From NCBI GenBank assembly GCA_002286855.1, contig NRSV01000008.1, positions 638,800 through 702,799 of the forward strand: DNA of 64,000 bases, written 5' to 3'. Shown in pieces: positions 21,208 through 32,328 of this stretch. Under the pieces are notes generated by a model. It saw nothing but the letters and a program-made list of their open reading frames with translations. It was not told the origin of the DNA and searched no databases. Source of the stretch: Bipolaris cookei. Taxonomy: Eukaryota; Ascomycota; Dothideomycetes; Pleosporales; Pleosporaceae. A program made the translations under genes and the position numbers. Every line of letters begins with the position of its first letter. Within the stretch, counting starts at the first letter, position 1.

Positions 21208-24200
21208 ACACCAACTTCAAGTTGTCTAGAATAGGTGTAATTTTAGTCACATATATACAAATCCATCATAAAAAATCGATTACAACTACTTTTAAAACGT
21301 GCAATCTTCGCGCTGTAGAGCTAAAGGCAGGAAAAGTAGGGTAATTTGAACACGTCTCACCACCAACAAAATACACACAGACCACCCGGATTACTAATCT
21401 AAAATGCCGCCCGATAGCGACACTATCGATGTACACCCGCTAGGAGGAAGGCAGGAAACACCAGGGCTAGATACCCAGGTCCAGAACGAGATGGAGATAG
21501 AAATCCACCAACCAGCCACCCCCACTAATATCCCAATGACACCTAGCGTGTTTGAAATACCGATCCTACCACCTAATAAGAGACGAGCCAACTTCTCGCC
21601 TTTTGTAGGCTCAACACTTAGAGGTCCTTTTACCTCCACCTAGAATAGAACACTAAAGGCGTCCTCAGTACAAGAAGCCCTTGAAATTGCGAGAAACCTA
21701 GTAGTTCAAGCAGCTAATCTAGCTGAAAACAACCCAACCCAGCAGACTAGCCTGCTAGACCTAGTGGAAGTTTTCAGAGACTACACTGAAAACGGCAGAA
21801 CAAATAAGAAAAACTCTGCAATTTTAGGAGACCAGAGGAATAGTGCTACTACTGAGAGCGCGCTCAATCTAGCTATTCAAGTAGACGCCAAAATCGTCGC
21901 AGTACAGGAGCCCTGGCTACCCAAGGGACCCTCGTACGCAAATACTAGATCTACCACTCACCAGGACTTTACTCAGATACTATCTGACCTAGAGGACAGC
22001 TCCCTAAGGCCTAGAGTATTCTTCTATATTAGAAAAGACCTAGAGGTAGAAGTTAATCTTTATATTAGCGATGATAACGACTTCATAGCCATTAAAGTAT
22101 TAGCGACTACCTCAACTCTCTACATCTACAACATTTATAACGAAAAAAGCCTTCAAGAAGGCCTAAACCAAACGACAATCCAGAGGCGCCTCCTACAAGA
22201 GACCATACAACCTCACTCAATTATTCTAGGGGACTTCAACACCTACCACCCTAGATGGAGCCTAGTGGATCGCAGCCCCAGCACACAAGCAAAGGGCCTA
22301 GTAGAGTGGATAGATACTCAAAATCCCACGCTGCTAAATACCCTATGGACCGGAACCTTCTACAGAAGTAATATGCGGAAAGAAAGCGTATTAGATCTAA
22401 CCTTTGCAACAAACAATATAGCTGCTAGCATCCAGAACTGGCAAACTATACCGGAAGTAGGATCTGATCATCACGCTATACTGTTTAGTATCGATACGCC
22501 CAGCCAGCTGCATAGACAGCCGAAACGATACAATACGAAGCGAACAGACTGGACCATCTTCAAGGAGACACTAGACGAAGAAATCAAAGCTCTAGATCTA
22601 GAAGAACGACTGTCGACACTACCTCCTTTCTCAAACTATACCTCAAGAAAGCTTATCCTAGGGCAAAACATCCCTCTAGAAACTAAGCTAGACAAACTAG
22701 GAGAAGACCTCACGAAGGCTATACAGAACACACTAGAAAAGTCAACTCCGCTAGTCAACCAAAGGTCCAAGCCAAAGCCGTGGTGGACCAGCGAGCTAGA
22801 CAGCCGAAAAAGAGAGTTAAGTAGGGCTTATAGAGCCTATAAAAACGAGGCGAACAAAGAGAACAACAGCTCCCTCTACCAGTGGAAAAGAGAATATCTC
22901 TGCACGAAGAATCGATATCTAAGAGCTATTCGACGAGCTAAACAGAACCACTGGGAAACCTTCCTCCAAAAAGACTCACCTAGGGAGATCTTTAGAGCGC
23001 TAGCATATACAAAAGACAACCTTAGCACCCGAATACCTACAATCAAAGGTAAGGAATCGTTTACTGAGAAATGCAAGGCTTTCAGAGAGGACCTTTTCCC
23101 TCCGCCACCAACAACAACAACTCCCTCCTTCCACACCTACAGAGGAGATAGTAGGTGGACCTGGCCCGCTCTAATAGAGGACGAGCTATACTATGCCTGC
23201 TGTAGAGTAAAGGCGACCTCACCCAGGCCTAATCTAATCAGCCAGGAAGTTATTCAAAAGGCATACACAATGCAGCCAGAAACGCTATTCAAGATATACT
23301 CTACTTTCTTTAATATAGGCTACCACCCAAGGTGCTGGAGAAAAGCAAAAGGAGTTATCTTGAGAAAACCAAACAAACCTGACTACTCGAAACCAAAGGC
23401 CTACCGAGTAATTTCACTTCTAAACTGCCTAGGCAAAGTACTAGAGAGGCTAATAGCTAGGAGACTAGGCGCATTAGCGGAAACAACTGATCTACTCCAC
23501 CCCTCTCAACTAGGAGGAAGATTAAAGAAATCCGCCATTGACGCTGCGCTACTCTTCTATAATAATATCCAGCAGCAGAAAAGAAAGCAGAAAGCGACTA
23601 CTACTATCTTTCTTGAAATTAAAGGAGCCTTCGACCACGTCTCAAAAAACAAGCTATTAGAAGGCATGAGAAACCAAGGCCTGCCCTGCTGCCTACTAGC
23701 ATGGACAGAATCCTTTCTTAAAGATAGAGTACTAGAGCTCTCCTTCGATGGACAAACCGAGGAACCACAACAAATCTCAACAGGAACCCCTCAGGGAAGC
23801 CCAGCCTCGCCTATCCTGTTTCTGATCTACTCCAAACCGCTATTTCAGGCGATTCAAGCAAGCGCAAATATCTACTCTTCCTCCTATATAGACGACCTCC
23901 AAATCTCTATATCATCTACGTCAGTAAAGAGAAACATAAAGCTACTAGAAAAAGAGATCCACAATCTCCTCAGACTAGCAGAGGAGTCAGCCATCCAATT
24001 CGATAGCTCAAAAACTGAACTAGTTAACTGGACAAGATCTAGAAAAGATGAAAGTAGAGTTCTTACTCTGCCAAACCAGGAAATAGTACACTCGAAGGAG
24101 CTAGTTAGATGGCTAGGTGTCCACTTTGACAGCAGCCTCAAATTCAAACACCACAACCACATCAGAAACCAAGAGGCTAGCGCAGCTTTTCACCGCCTCA

Positions 24201-24335
24201 GCAGGCTAGCCAACTCAAACAAAGGTCTCTCGCCTAGCGCAGTACGACAGCTCTATCTAGCCTGCATCACGAGCGTAGCAGACTACGGGTGTCAAATCTT
24301 CTGGAAGGAGTAGCAGCGGAGACCAATGGTATGTA
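21208..24335 (+). mobile_element. LINE (Tad/I-type) with fused ORF1-ORF2, 3' end missing
   Basis: 5' UTR from about 21208 (homologous to 54054-53858 on the minus strand). It has a short ORF1 start (ATG 21404, TAG 21641-21643), then a deletion that fuses ORF1 codons ending ILGDQ directly to the endonuclease domain of ORF2. Homology ends just after the reverse-transcriptase thumb at about 24335. The RNase H region and 3' UTR, seen at 6.2-7.4 kb, are absent here. Confidence 0.85.
21764..24313 (+). pseudogene. LINE ORF2: EEP endonuclease and reverse transcriptase, truncated
   Basis: About 850 open codons. The endonuclease domain has KIVAVQEPWL, HSIILGDFNTYHPRW and GSDHHAILFS (catalytic Glu, Asp/Asn and terminal His motifs). 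The reverse transcriptase spans RVISLLNCLGKVLERL through SYIDDLQISI (motif C Asp-Asp intact) and TELVNWT. Motif A reads FLEIKGAFDHV, so the first catalytic Asp appears replaced by Glu, which would probably inactivate it. TAG at 24311-24313 sits where relatives have Gln (CAG to TAG), followed a few codons later by loss of homology. The first residues of the frame are ORF1 remnants brought in by the internal deletion, and no ATG fits ORF2 itself. Confidence 0.85.
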
Positions 24336-25200
24336 GTTATGCGAGTTCCTATAGAGCTCGATGAAGTTCACATTAGATAATGAAACGGTTTATATACTAA
24401 CTAGCGAAGTTGAGATGTCGTTGTCTTTAGAATTGACATCTCATTACTGCGTAAGCGCATCATTGATACGGTTAACTCTTTACACACGCCTGGAAAAGGC
24501 TGATGAATAATGCACCGCCTCTCGTAAAAATAAGCAGAAAGACTATTGACCAAGTGTACTGCATCATACTATGTTACCTACGGGGATATAATCAATCTGG
24601 TGAGTAGCTAGCTGTAAATATGTATATTTAGATTGGAAATCTGTGATTATGACCTTCAATACTGAACTGCTAATACGTACGGACACCATAAGTGATTCTA
24701 GAGATCAACCCAACAAACGATCGCAGATGTTTTCAGTGACGGATTTACTGCAGCCATATCTACCTCGCAGGGTTTTTCGTGGATCTCGATTTCCAGAAGC
24801 CTAATTTAGGAATAGCTACGCCCATGAGGAAGAGGATGTTTGGTTGAATATTGTGCAAAGCACAAGCGGTAATGTAATTAGTTTAAACACAAACAAGTCG
24901 CGCATACAAACGAGCTGCGCACCTAACCAAGTTTGCGCACCTCTATTGACGTACATATAAACAAAGCAACCGTATGATGTATAAGAATTAACGAAGCAGA
25001 CTCAGTATTATCTAGTCACTTCAATCATTTTCTTCTGTGGCAATATGTCGGTCGATTTTATACACTTCCCAAGATTCAATATAGTCGTCCAAGCTGGCTC
25101 GCCAACTATAGGGACTAGTTTGTGAACTAATCGTCAAACAGTCTACGCAGAGTACAATTCCGTATCAGATACACTACTTAGTTAGAAGTGGTAACATGGC
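24336..25200. other. no recognisable gene
   Basis: AT-rich sequence with many stops on both strands. Presumably the flank of the truncated LINE. No repeat identified. Confidence 0.4.
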
Positions 25201-26500
25201 CTCGATCACTGAGCTAGCTGAATAGTAGAGCTAAGCTCGTAAGGACAAGCCGTCTAATACCAGAAGCTTGCTTACCTAGTAAGCAAGTATCATGGCGGTA
25301 ATAACAGCCCATAAGTTCCAGTACAACAATTAGCAAATATTAATTTAAGATAAGCGACAGCAAGCACGATAACATATTTTGCGTGTGTGGACGCTCCACA
25401 GTAAGTATACAGAGCGCTACTGATACGTTTAGTGGTGGGGCGGCGCGCAGGCCACGCTACTAACTCAGAAAGCGTGCCAAGCTCAGAAGGGGCACGCTTT
25501 AGCACACTGATGGCTGTCGTATGTAGACCATTCTGTTGGAATAGCGAGCTATTGGTATGAAGCAGCCCAAACGACAAGCATGGTCGTTTAGACCTTGTGT
25601 AAATACTCCAATCATAGAGCATGCCAAGTAGATCTTGTGCCCTTTCGTCTCGGCGTACGTCGCTCGAAGGATTTTGTCCCATAGTTAGTAGTGCAGGAGC
25701 GTGCCCTTCTACCTGTATGTATGTTGCTAAGAACTTGTTCTGGTTTGTACTGCTATACATGAGAGCAGAACATGTACCCAGGACATTGCAGTCGGGATAC
25801 CACAGTCCAGTAATTCTTTCCAATCTATTTTCCTCCCGTGATGGCCGCCGTGAGTATAAGGCTGCCCACGCTCGGCTTCGACCAAGAATATCGTTGCAGA
25901 AAGCATAAAAGTCCTCGCTATTATCGACTCAAGTCGGAACACTTAATGATGCCAGTAAAGGATATGAAGGATGCCCTGACCAGCGATCCCCAGTATAACT
26001 TCTATGTCGTTTTTGCATATATCATCTGCTTTTCTCTAGAGGATGCAGTGCTTATTCCATTCAACGGTCTTTATTGGGACGGAAGCCAAGGAGTATACTT
26101 AGATCGTTCGCTCTGCATTATCGTAGACACCGGCGTGGTGGAGTATTGCACAACTGCTTCTTGTCAATAGCTTTCTCTTTTTCTACAGCTAGGTGACGAA
26201 TGTCCGAGCGTAGAAAGTTTCCGAACGAGCGGACTTCAATTCTACAATAAGCATGGAATCTTCATTCAAGAGCGGAAAACAGTGTTCGGTCGTGTCTATC
26301 GAGAGCAGCAAGGACTAAAAACTTTGAATGGAGAGCGCGTTGGAGAGCCAGTGATTAAGTGCATAAAGTACGTATATATACTCTAATCGTTGTATGTTTA
26401 AGCTAGATCACGGCAAGTCTGACTATAATCTATTGCTGCTAGGTAGCGATAGCGGGACGTTCATGCAGTGAAGGGTGAAGACAGGCGTTATTATGTATAA
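25200..26500. repeat. duplicated block, left copy
   Basis: Diverged duplicate of about 41120-42240. It includes the upstream region (antisense LKRAPSELG-encoding stretch near 25480, matched near 41230) and the 214-aa gene copy that follows. Confidence 0.6.
25841..26500 (+). pseudogene. broken paralog of the 214-aa gene at 41.5 kb
   Basis: ATG 25841 begins a protein collinear with the intact copy (CRKHKSPRYYRLK; QYNFYVVF; PFNGLYWDGSQGVYL; VDTGVVEYCTT; QLGDECPSVESF). TAG at 26168-26170 interrupts it. An intron equivalent to that of the intact copy is at 26368-26442 (GTACGT..GCTAG). The short last exon carries two more TAG codons (aligned with QRQHD in the intact gene) before RDVHAVKGED and TAA 26498-26500. 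All stops are TAG, which CAG to TAG would produce, so RIP is a plausible cause. Function unknown. Confidence 0.65.
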
Positions 26501-27470
26501 CGATGATCACTCCAATAATAACAACATATCCTACTCGTAAATTTAAGCCAAATAGATATCAACAAGGGTGACTAAGTCTTACAGCCTGATGAAACCATGA
26601 TATATCATTCAAGCACCCCCCAGTCAGAGAGTATCAAATTTGGGCTATCGTGGTTAGTACTATCGTCGCTATTATCGCTATTGCTTGCATCAGTTTCACT
26701 ATCCAATATAGCTTTATGAGCCTTATTGATAGTAGCATCGACATTAGTACACGACTGTGAAAACCTCTCTGGCATACTGAGTAAAGCATTCTAGGTGTTG
26801 TGAAAGCGTGGTGGACGGTAAAGCTGTAATGAGAGTGGCTAGTGAGTTTCGTATATGGATCGACAAGTTGACGAACATTATACCCTATCCACATAGCTGG
26901 CGTACGACTTATCGTTGTAGTACCCTCACCATATCTTAGAGCTACTATTTTAGCGTTTCCATTCCCACTCCATAAAGGTCTCACTGTTATTACAGCTTTA
27001 GCTGCATATTACAATCAGCCCCGCAGGGGGTTTTCGTGGAAGAAGAAACGCGATTTGATTGGCTTTAAGAAACTCTGCGCTGATTAGCCGTGCCAATATA
27101 TTAGGAATCTCCGTTTTTGGATAGCGCCTAGTCATGCGACGAACACCAAAATCTCAACCAGAAAACTAGCTAAAGAACGAGCTCGAAAACCAAGCTCAAG
27201 CTGCACCCCCCTTCAGCATCGCCAGGCGGGGTGTCATTACTACTTATTTTACAATATCAGCATAGCCCCATCACCTCCCTGCCTCGCATCCCGCCTCGCA
27301 TCCCGCCTCAGGTCCCGCCTCACATGCTATCATACCCTCTCTAAGGTTAAAAAGAAATAAAAAAAAGAATATATACGAGGATTATCGTAAGCGACTAAAA
27401 GAGCCCGGCCAAAGTGGGTGCTGTGTTGTCAATCTCAGATGTAACGCGGTACCCAAATCTCCTATTAAAT
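26501..27470. other. degraded sequence; 12-bp tandem repeat
   Basis: On the minus strand about 26620-26800 an open frame ends in an acidic Asp/Ser/Asn-rich tail (TDASNSDNSDDSTNHD) that looks like a gene remnant. At 27283-27325 there are about four copies of CCTCGCATCCCG. Nothing else is supported. Confidence 0.35.
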
Positions 27471-27897
27471 CGTGTGCAACACCTTTCGAGACAAAGACAA
27501 TCTAACGAAAAGAGAAATGGGAACGGGCAAAACGTTTTCAGAGTTATTGAAAGATTTTCAAAGTAGCCGGCTAATTTCTATTACTTTCGCAAGTATCAGC
27601 GGTCCCGTCTTCCTTCGACGCACCAAAGCCATGCCAGAAGCCGATATGGGTTACTTTTCCGACGAAAATCCACTATAAGTAACTGCTACTCTCGCCATTC
27701 AGGTTTTCTTTGTTGATCATGAAAGCCTGGGTCACGATCCCTGGCTAATACGAGCCCGTTCGATGACCTTGCGCAACACAGTCGTTTCAAGAGGTAATGC
27801 AGACTACTATATACATACATCAGGGCCTGGTCACGATTCTAGCCATGCAAGGGGAAGTAAATAATTTGTTTACGGTTGAGGCACATACATGGGACTG

Positions 27898-28246
27898 ACT
27901 AGATCAACAATTTCCGGGACAGCTGCTTTATAGCTCCTACATAGATGAAAACAATGAGCCACTACGCAGTGGTTTGTTTCTGCACTGGACCACCAACGAG
28001 CCTATGAATCCCAGTCTTGACGAAACCTACAGCGCCGTACGCCGGTTAAAAGACATTTATCGAGCATCCTTCCGTGTTTATCCGAATAAGTACGAAGCGC
28101 AGCAGGCGAGAGACAAGTCAGGAGACATCCGAACCTTAGTCGATATAGCCAAGCCATCCCCAGATAGGTTCTCCTATCGACCGAAGACATGTTATGGTCA
28201 TTGCCGATGCTCTATCCAGAGCGAGACGCAAACTGTACATACATAA
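27898..28246 (+). pseudogene. unrecognised coding remnant (LHWTTNEP type)
   Basis: About 115 codons are open, with normal protein-like composition: GQLLYSSYIDENNEPLRSG, LFLHWTTNEPMNPSLDE and YSAVRRLKDIYRASFRVYP. Then it becomes less convincing before TAA 28244-28246. No ATG fits an N-terminus. The SLDETYSAVRRLKDIY pattern is reminiscent of N-termini of fungal caspase-like proteins, but no catalytic His/Cys is visible, so I do not assign a family. Confidence 0.3.
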
Positions 28247-28471
28247 AAGAACAAAGAGTGGCTGCGCTACACACGTCTATGTGCGGAAGGGTGGAAAGCG
28301 ACATCAACTTACCTGTCACCGAGAGGCGCACGCGTTAGGAGCCGTATCCTAGAGAGTCAAACGTCGGGGAAAGAAATCACGAAAAACGTGAAAGCGGTTG
28401 AAAGCGCCAGCAGACGGTGCTGATTCCTCAGCACATTGGTTCCACCAAGGATTCGTTGCGTCGCTTCCGAA

Positions 28472-28894
28472 ATGCGAGTTCCGAGTGGACAGGGCATCCG
28501 CGGTCAACCCGGCAAGGCAATTACCATTGCAAATACTGCGTTCAACTAAAAGACCGAAGCACTAGCAGTACGGCAGTCTAAAGAAAAGAACCTGGAGTCT
28601 CTAATAGAACGATCCCGTCTTGTTAATTTTGCGCTTTTCGTATTTGAGGCGCTACGCGCGCGTCCCAACAACATACTCGTCTTCGAGTCTCTCGAGGTCG
28701 GCGTTCGCCTCGATATCGGCCTTGCATACGTCGAAACTGTTGACAAGAAGTTCTTTGTGAACGAGATCACACGCTGGTACGGAGCTCATTACTTTTCCCA
28801 CCAGACCTGCGCAGAACTAAAGACACAAATTTGCAAAGAGCTTGCCCGTGCCTTTAGCGCGTTTCTTAATGGTAGTACAAGCCACATACTCTAG
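28472..28894 (+). pseudogene. unrecognised coding remnant with one stop
   Basis: ATG 28472 begins MRVPSGQGIRGQPGKAITI. TAA at 28547-28549 interrupts the frame, which then stays open for 114 codons to TAG 28892-28894, with blocks NNILVFESLEVGVRLDIGL, YVETVDKKFFVNEITRWYG and AHYFSHQTCAELKTQICKE. The composition and lack of repeats point to a former host gene; I cannot name it. The segment has no usable start after the stop, which is why it is easy to miss. It may belong with the remnant at 27.9-28.2 kb. Confidence 0.4.
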
Positions 28895-29418
28895 CCGTAT
28901 TGCCATCTCGCTCAGAGTCTTATTGCCATAATCGAGGTGCTGCTACGAACACATTAGAGCTTTCGTAAGTAGTAAAGTTAAAATCCCTAATATATTCATT
29001 CCTTTTCTAAGCCACTGCACGCGCTATGCACGTAGTCCAGCTTACGTACCAGCAATCAAAATGCCTTATTGTTCGATCGAACCCATCGCGATTGATATGG
29101 TGAAGCGGCATTGGGCGATGATACCTAGTCACAGAGCGTTCATTAGGCTCCTAGTAATCTCTGAGTGACTATGAGGGATTTGCCTTCGAAAAACGCTAAC
29201 TGTCTGGTGGGCCAATGGGAATAGTCAGTGACATTTTTTTGGGGATGTGGGTGCTGACTGCACAAAGGATTCGCTACTGGCTCAGCTTATTAACTTTAAC
29301 GATAACACTTAAGTAGCCCTCACCATGTCAAAGACTTAGAAATCAATCGCCTCCTTACACCGATATTTCGTCTAGAGTGGTGTTAAGTCGTAACGGCGAT
29401 CCGATGCGAATCCGCCAT
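28895..29418. other. no recognisable gene
   Basis: AT-rich spacer. Nothing supported before the LTR-like segment. Confidence 0.35.
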
Positions 29419-29768
29419 ATTGTTACGAACCTGAAGGGAGGAGGCACGGCGGTTAAGTTAAGAAGCATCGACGACCAGTCGACCCAGCCATATGTAACGC
29501 GGGGGCACGTATCACGTGACCTCCTCGGTGGCGCATGCCCGAGGAAAGGTCTTGGCAGACCCCTCGTACATAAGCCACCGAGGAATAGTCCTCGTACATA
29601 AGCCACCGAGGAATAGTCCTCGCACATAAGCCACCGAGGAATACTCGGGCTCCTCTGACCGAGGGTTACGAGCATCAAAAGTATATAGTAATAGGCATCG
29701 AACCCCTAGGGCTCGATGTGTTCAACTTAAGTTACGAGTACAAGTACAATATACGAGTTACTTGCAGA
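29419..29768 (+). repeat. possible solo LTR with 28-bp tandem repeat
   Basis: A segment beginning TGTTACGAACCTG and ending TTGCAGAAACA (TG..CA) with a TATATAGTAA box at about 29683. It contains three copies of a 28-bp unit, CCTCGTACATAAGCCACCG plus AGGAATAGT (about 29567-29650), each with CCTCG/CGAGG inverted ends. No target duplication was found, so the ends are uncertain. Confidence 0.4.
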
Positions 29769-30267
29769 AACACTGTTCATACCACCCTGTCACTTCATCC
29801 GCGAAAACCAACCCAAGAGTCTTGACACCAGAAGTCTTATATTACTTCCACTCAAGATCCTACTCTTAACACATATATGGCCAGCCGTCAGTTTCGTTAA
29901 TCTCATCACCGTTGCCAATCCATTCCAACCCGGTACTAGAACGACAATGCAGTCTTCTCCTAGTCGCGCTCCTGGCGTTAATTCATCTTGTCTGAGCCCC
30001 AGTTTGTCGTAAGCTGCCAATCCCAGTAAAGATCTCCTCCGCCGCCAATTGTGCCTCTCTCACACCTCATGTATTGCGCAATTTTCAGCGACTGGTACCT
30101 ATCTATTTAAGTCTTGATTATGCTTCAAGAAACTAATAGTTTTCGCGATCTTTGGATTCATACTATCATAATAGAGGTACCATACAGGGGTGGTTGAGTC
30201 ACTAGGTATTTCATCTCCGCACGACCGTCTTCTTCCTATTCGGTATGATCATCCATCCCTGTTTTCT
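29769..30267. other. no recognisable gene
   Basis: Nothing supported here; adjoins the helicase remnant on the minus strand. Confidence 0.35.
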
Positions 30268-30812
30268 CTAACAGGTCAATCCATCAATCTCGTATAGCAC
30301 ATCATCCACCGTGTCTTCCCAGTTAATCTGTGCCGATGTGACTATCTTTCGCTTTTCAGCCTCAGTAATCATGATTCGTAATATCGTCTTGAACCTCTGC
30401 TGATTAAGTATGCCAACCTCAATTTCAGACTCTGGATTGAATAAGATGAACCTGTAGCAAACCTTTGCTAGCTGACTGATACGTTATATGCAAAATAGCG
30501 CTTGTTCTTGTTTTACCTATCGGTCCTAAGGCTCCACGACAACAACATAGTTCGCTCTAGTTAAGGTGATTGCCTTTACGAAAGACGTTGAGAGGACCAT
30601 GATTCACGGACCATTAAGACCTTTCCACTTGTCTAGTCGCTCAGTCGAGGTATTTCTATCCAGACTTCTAGATAATAAAAGTACGTTATCTTGCTTGAAC
30701 TGTCTACTGAGTGCAATTGTCGCCTTCTTCTATTGCGGTGCACAGCGGGGAATTGTATCAAAACCTATGAGTACGACAATTAAGACAGGCCGCTGTTTAA
30801 TTGCCGGGTTTG
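30268..30812 (-). pseudogene. SNF2-type helicase C-terminal remnant
   Basis: Reading the minus strand from about 30812, one frame gives RPVLIVVLIGFDTIPR, then TERLDKWKGLNGP and VLSTSFVKAITLTRANYVVV, then VEP. That last pattern (short acidic/Trp stretch, LSTS, LTRANYVV.xEP) resembles motifs V/VI of the SNF2 helicase C-terminal domain. It is interrupted by TAG, TGA (GP*IMV, probably TGG to TGA) and TAG (EP*DR*). A second open piece, 30451-30268, reads INWEDTVDDVLYEIDG. An intron-like GTAAAA..GCTACAG lies between (30516-30452), but frames do not join perfectly. The assignment is inference from motif order. Confidence 0.35.
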
Positions 30813-30850
30813 GTTTCTCTATCACAGAGACATAATGTGCTATTAAAGTC

Positions 30851-32328
30851 TCGACCAGGAACTGAATTGATGGTCACTTTGCCGCTTCGCCAAGCGACTC
30901 TCCAGATACAGTTGGTCTATTTCTGTCATTATTTGGCGTTGGAATTGAGGTTTGCCGAGAACCAGAACTCTTGGTTGACGTGCAGCACTCAGCGTCACTA
31001 ACAACCAGGTGAGTACGCACAGGTAGAAGTTGTTACGTGGATGGGCGCCGTTTTGGCGCTTTGTTTTCTAGTGATGCGTGGGACACATAGTAACAAGGTG
31101 ATAGAAGCCTGTAGGAATAGGTTGCCATCCTACGCGGTATGCAAGAGAAGACTTCAAGAATGTTACGATGAGTTACTGCAGAAGGCAAGGCTCTCAGTAA
31201 TAGACATGTTGCTATCCAGGTGTTTGCAGTAGTCGGCGGTAGAAATACGCAGTAATTGCGGCGCTAACTACAGCTATCAAAGTAGCAAAAGCAAGCCAAA
31301 AGCATGATATGATTTAGTCTCCTCGAGCTAACCTCAAAGGCCGTATTTCTGCACAGATGTAGGGCTGAGCGTAGAAAGTCAATGGGTATAGTGCCTATTA
31401 TTATCAGTGCGCAGTGTTGCAGCAGTAGCGCATATAGGCCACAAAAATGACGATAGCCACCTGAATCAGCATCACCTAAAGTCTTGGGAGAAGGTACCAG
31501 GGAGCCGATACAACACTAAAGCCCTTTGTAGCTGTAGGTTCTTTGTACGCTATGTATAATCTGTCACAAGTCTCCAGATCACAATTGTGCCATATACAGA
31601 CCTAAATGTACACCTCCTTCTTCTGAGCCATCACCACCAGTCCTTCCAAAACTCTATTCAGGTCTTGAAGCGGATGACCCGTTTCAAGGTTTGGCAGAGC
31701 TACTAACTGAAGTTCTAGCCGCATCTCTTGTAAGCGGTTGGGAAGCTCAAGATTAAGCAGTAGGCCCAAGACATATACCGCGAACTGTTATCTCAAAGCG
31801 CTCTAAGTCAAATAGGAGGGAGAGAGATACTTATTGCGTATCTAATTCTTTCTAGAGTGAAGTCTTTGTAAAACTCAGGAAAGTGACATAGGCAAAATGG
31901 AGAAGATTTAAGACTTATAATACTAAGCAGGTAAGTCTTTCTCATAACGATAAAATTATAGTGTTTGTGTTCGGGTAGAAACATGTACAAGCCAATACCC
32001 ACCAATCGTCACGTGGAAGGCAGCGCCTTGCTTGTTGGTAATCTCGCTTACGTAAGTACGTACGTACGTAACTATACCGTAAACGGCGACGCGTCGCTTG
32101 ACCGCGAGTGGGCATCCTGGCTTTTGACCGTTCCACCTTAGAGCGCGCTCGCAAGCTATAACAGTTACGCAACACACCTCCTGAGCGTTCGCATCTAGTA
32201 AAGATGTCTTCTGATACGCCCTTCAACTCGTAGTGCCACTAGATCGCCACAAACGTCACGTAGCAACAGTGCAACCACCAGATTACTGACCGGATCCAAA
32301 GCCAGATACTTTCGACCCTTCGTGAGGG
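30851..32328. other. no recognisable gene
   Basis: Several 60-95-codon frames on both strands, none convincing. A (CGTA)n run lies at about 32051-32070. Could include further decayed parts of the helicase gene. Confidence 0.35.

Noticed and set aside
27472..27678. ORF containing MGTGKT, resembling a Walker A motif
   Set aside because: GTGKT alone is too short; the rest has no NTPase features and the frame has no homology I recognise.
29567..29650. Short evenly spaced repeats considered as a CRISPR-like array
   Set aside because: Contiguous tandem 28-bp units without unique spacers, in a fungal context.
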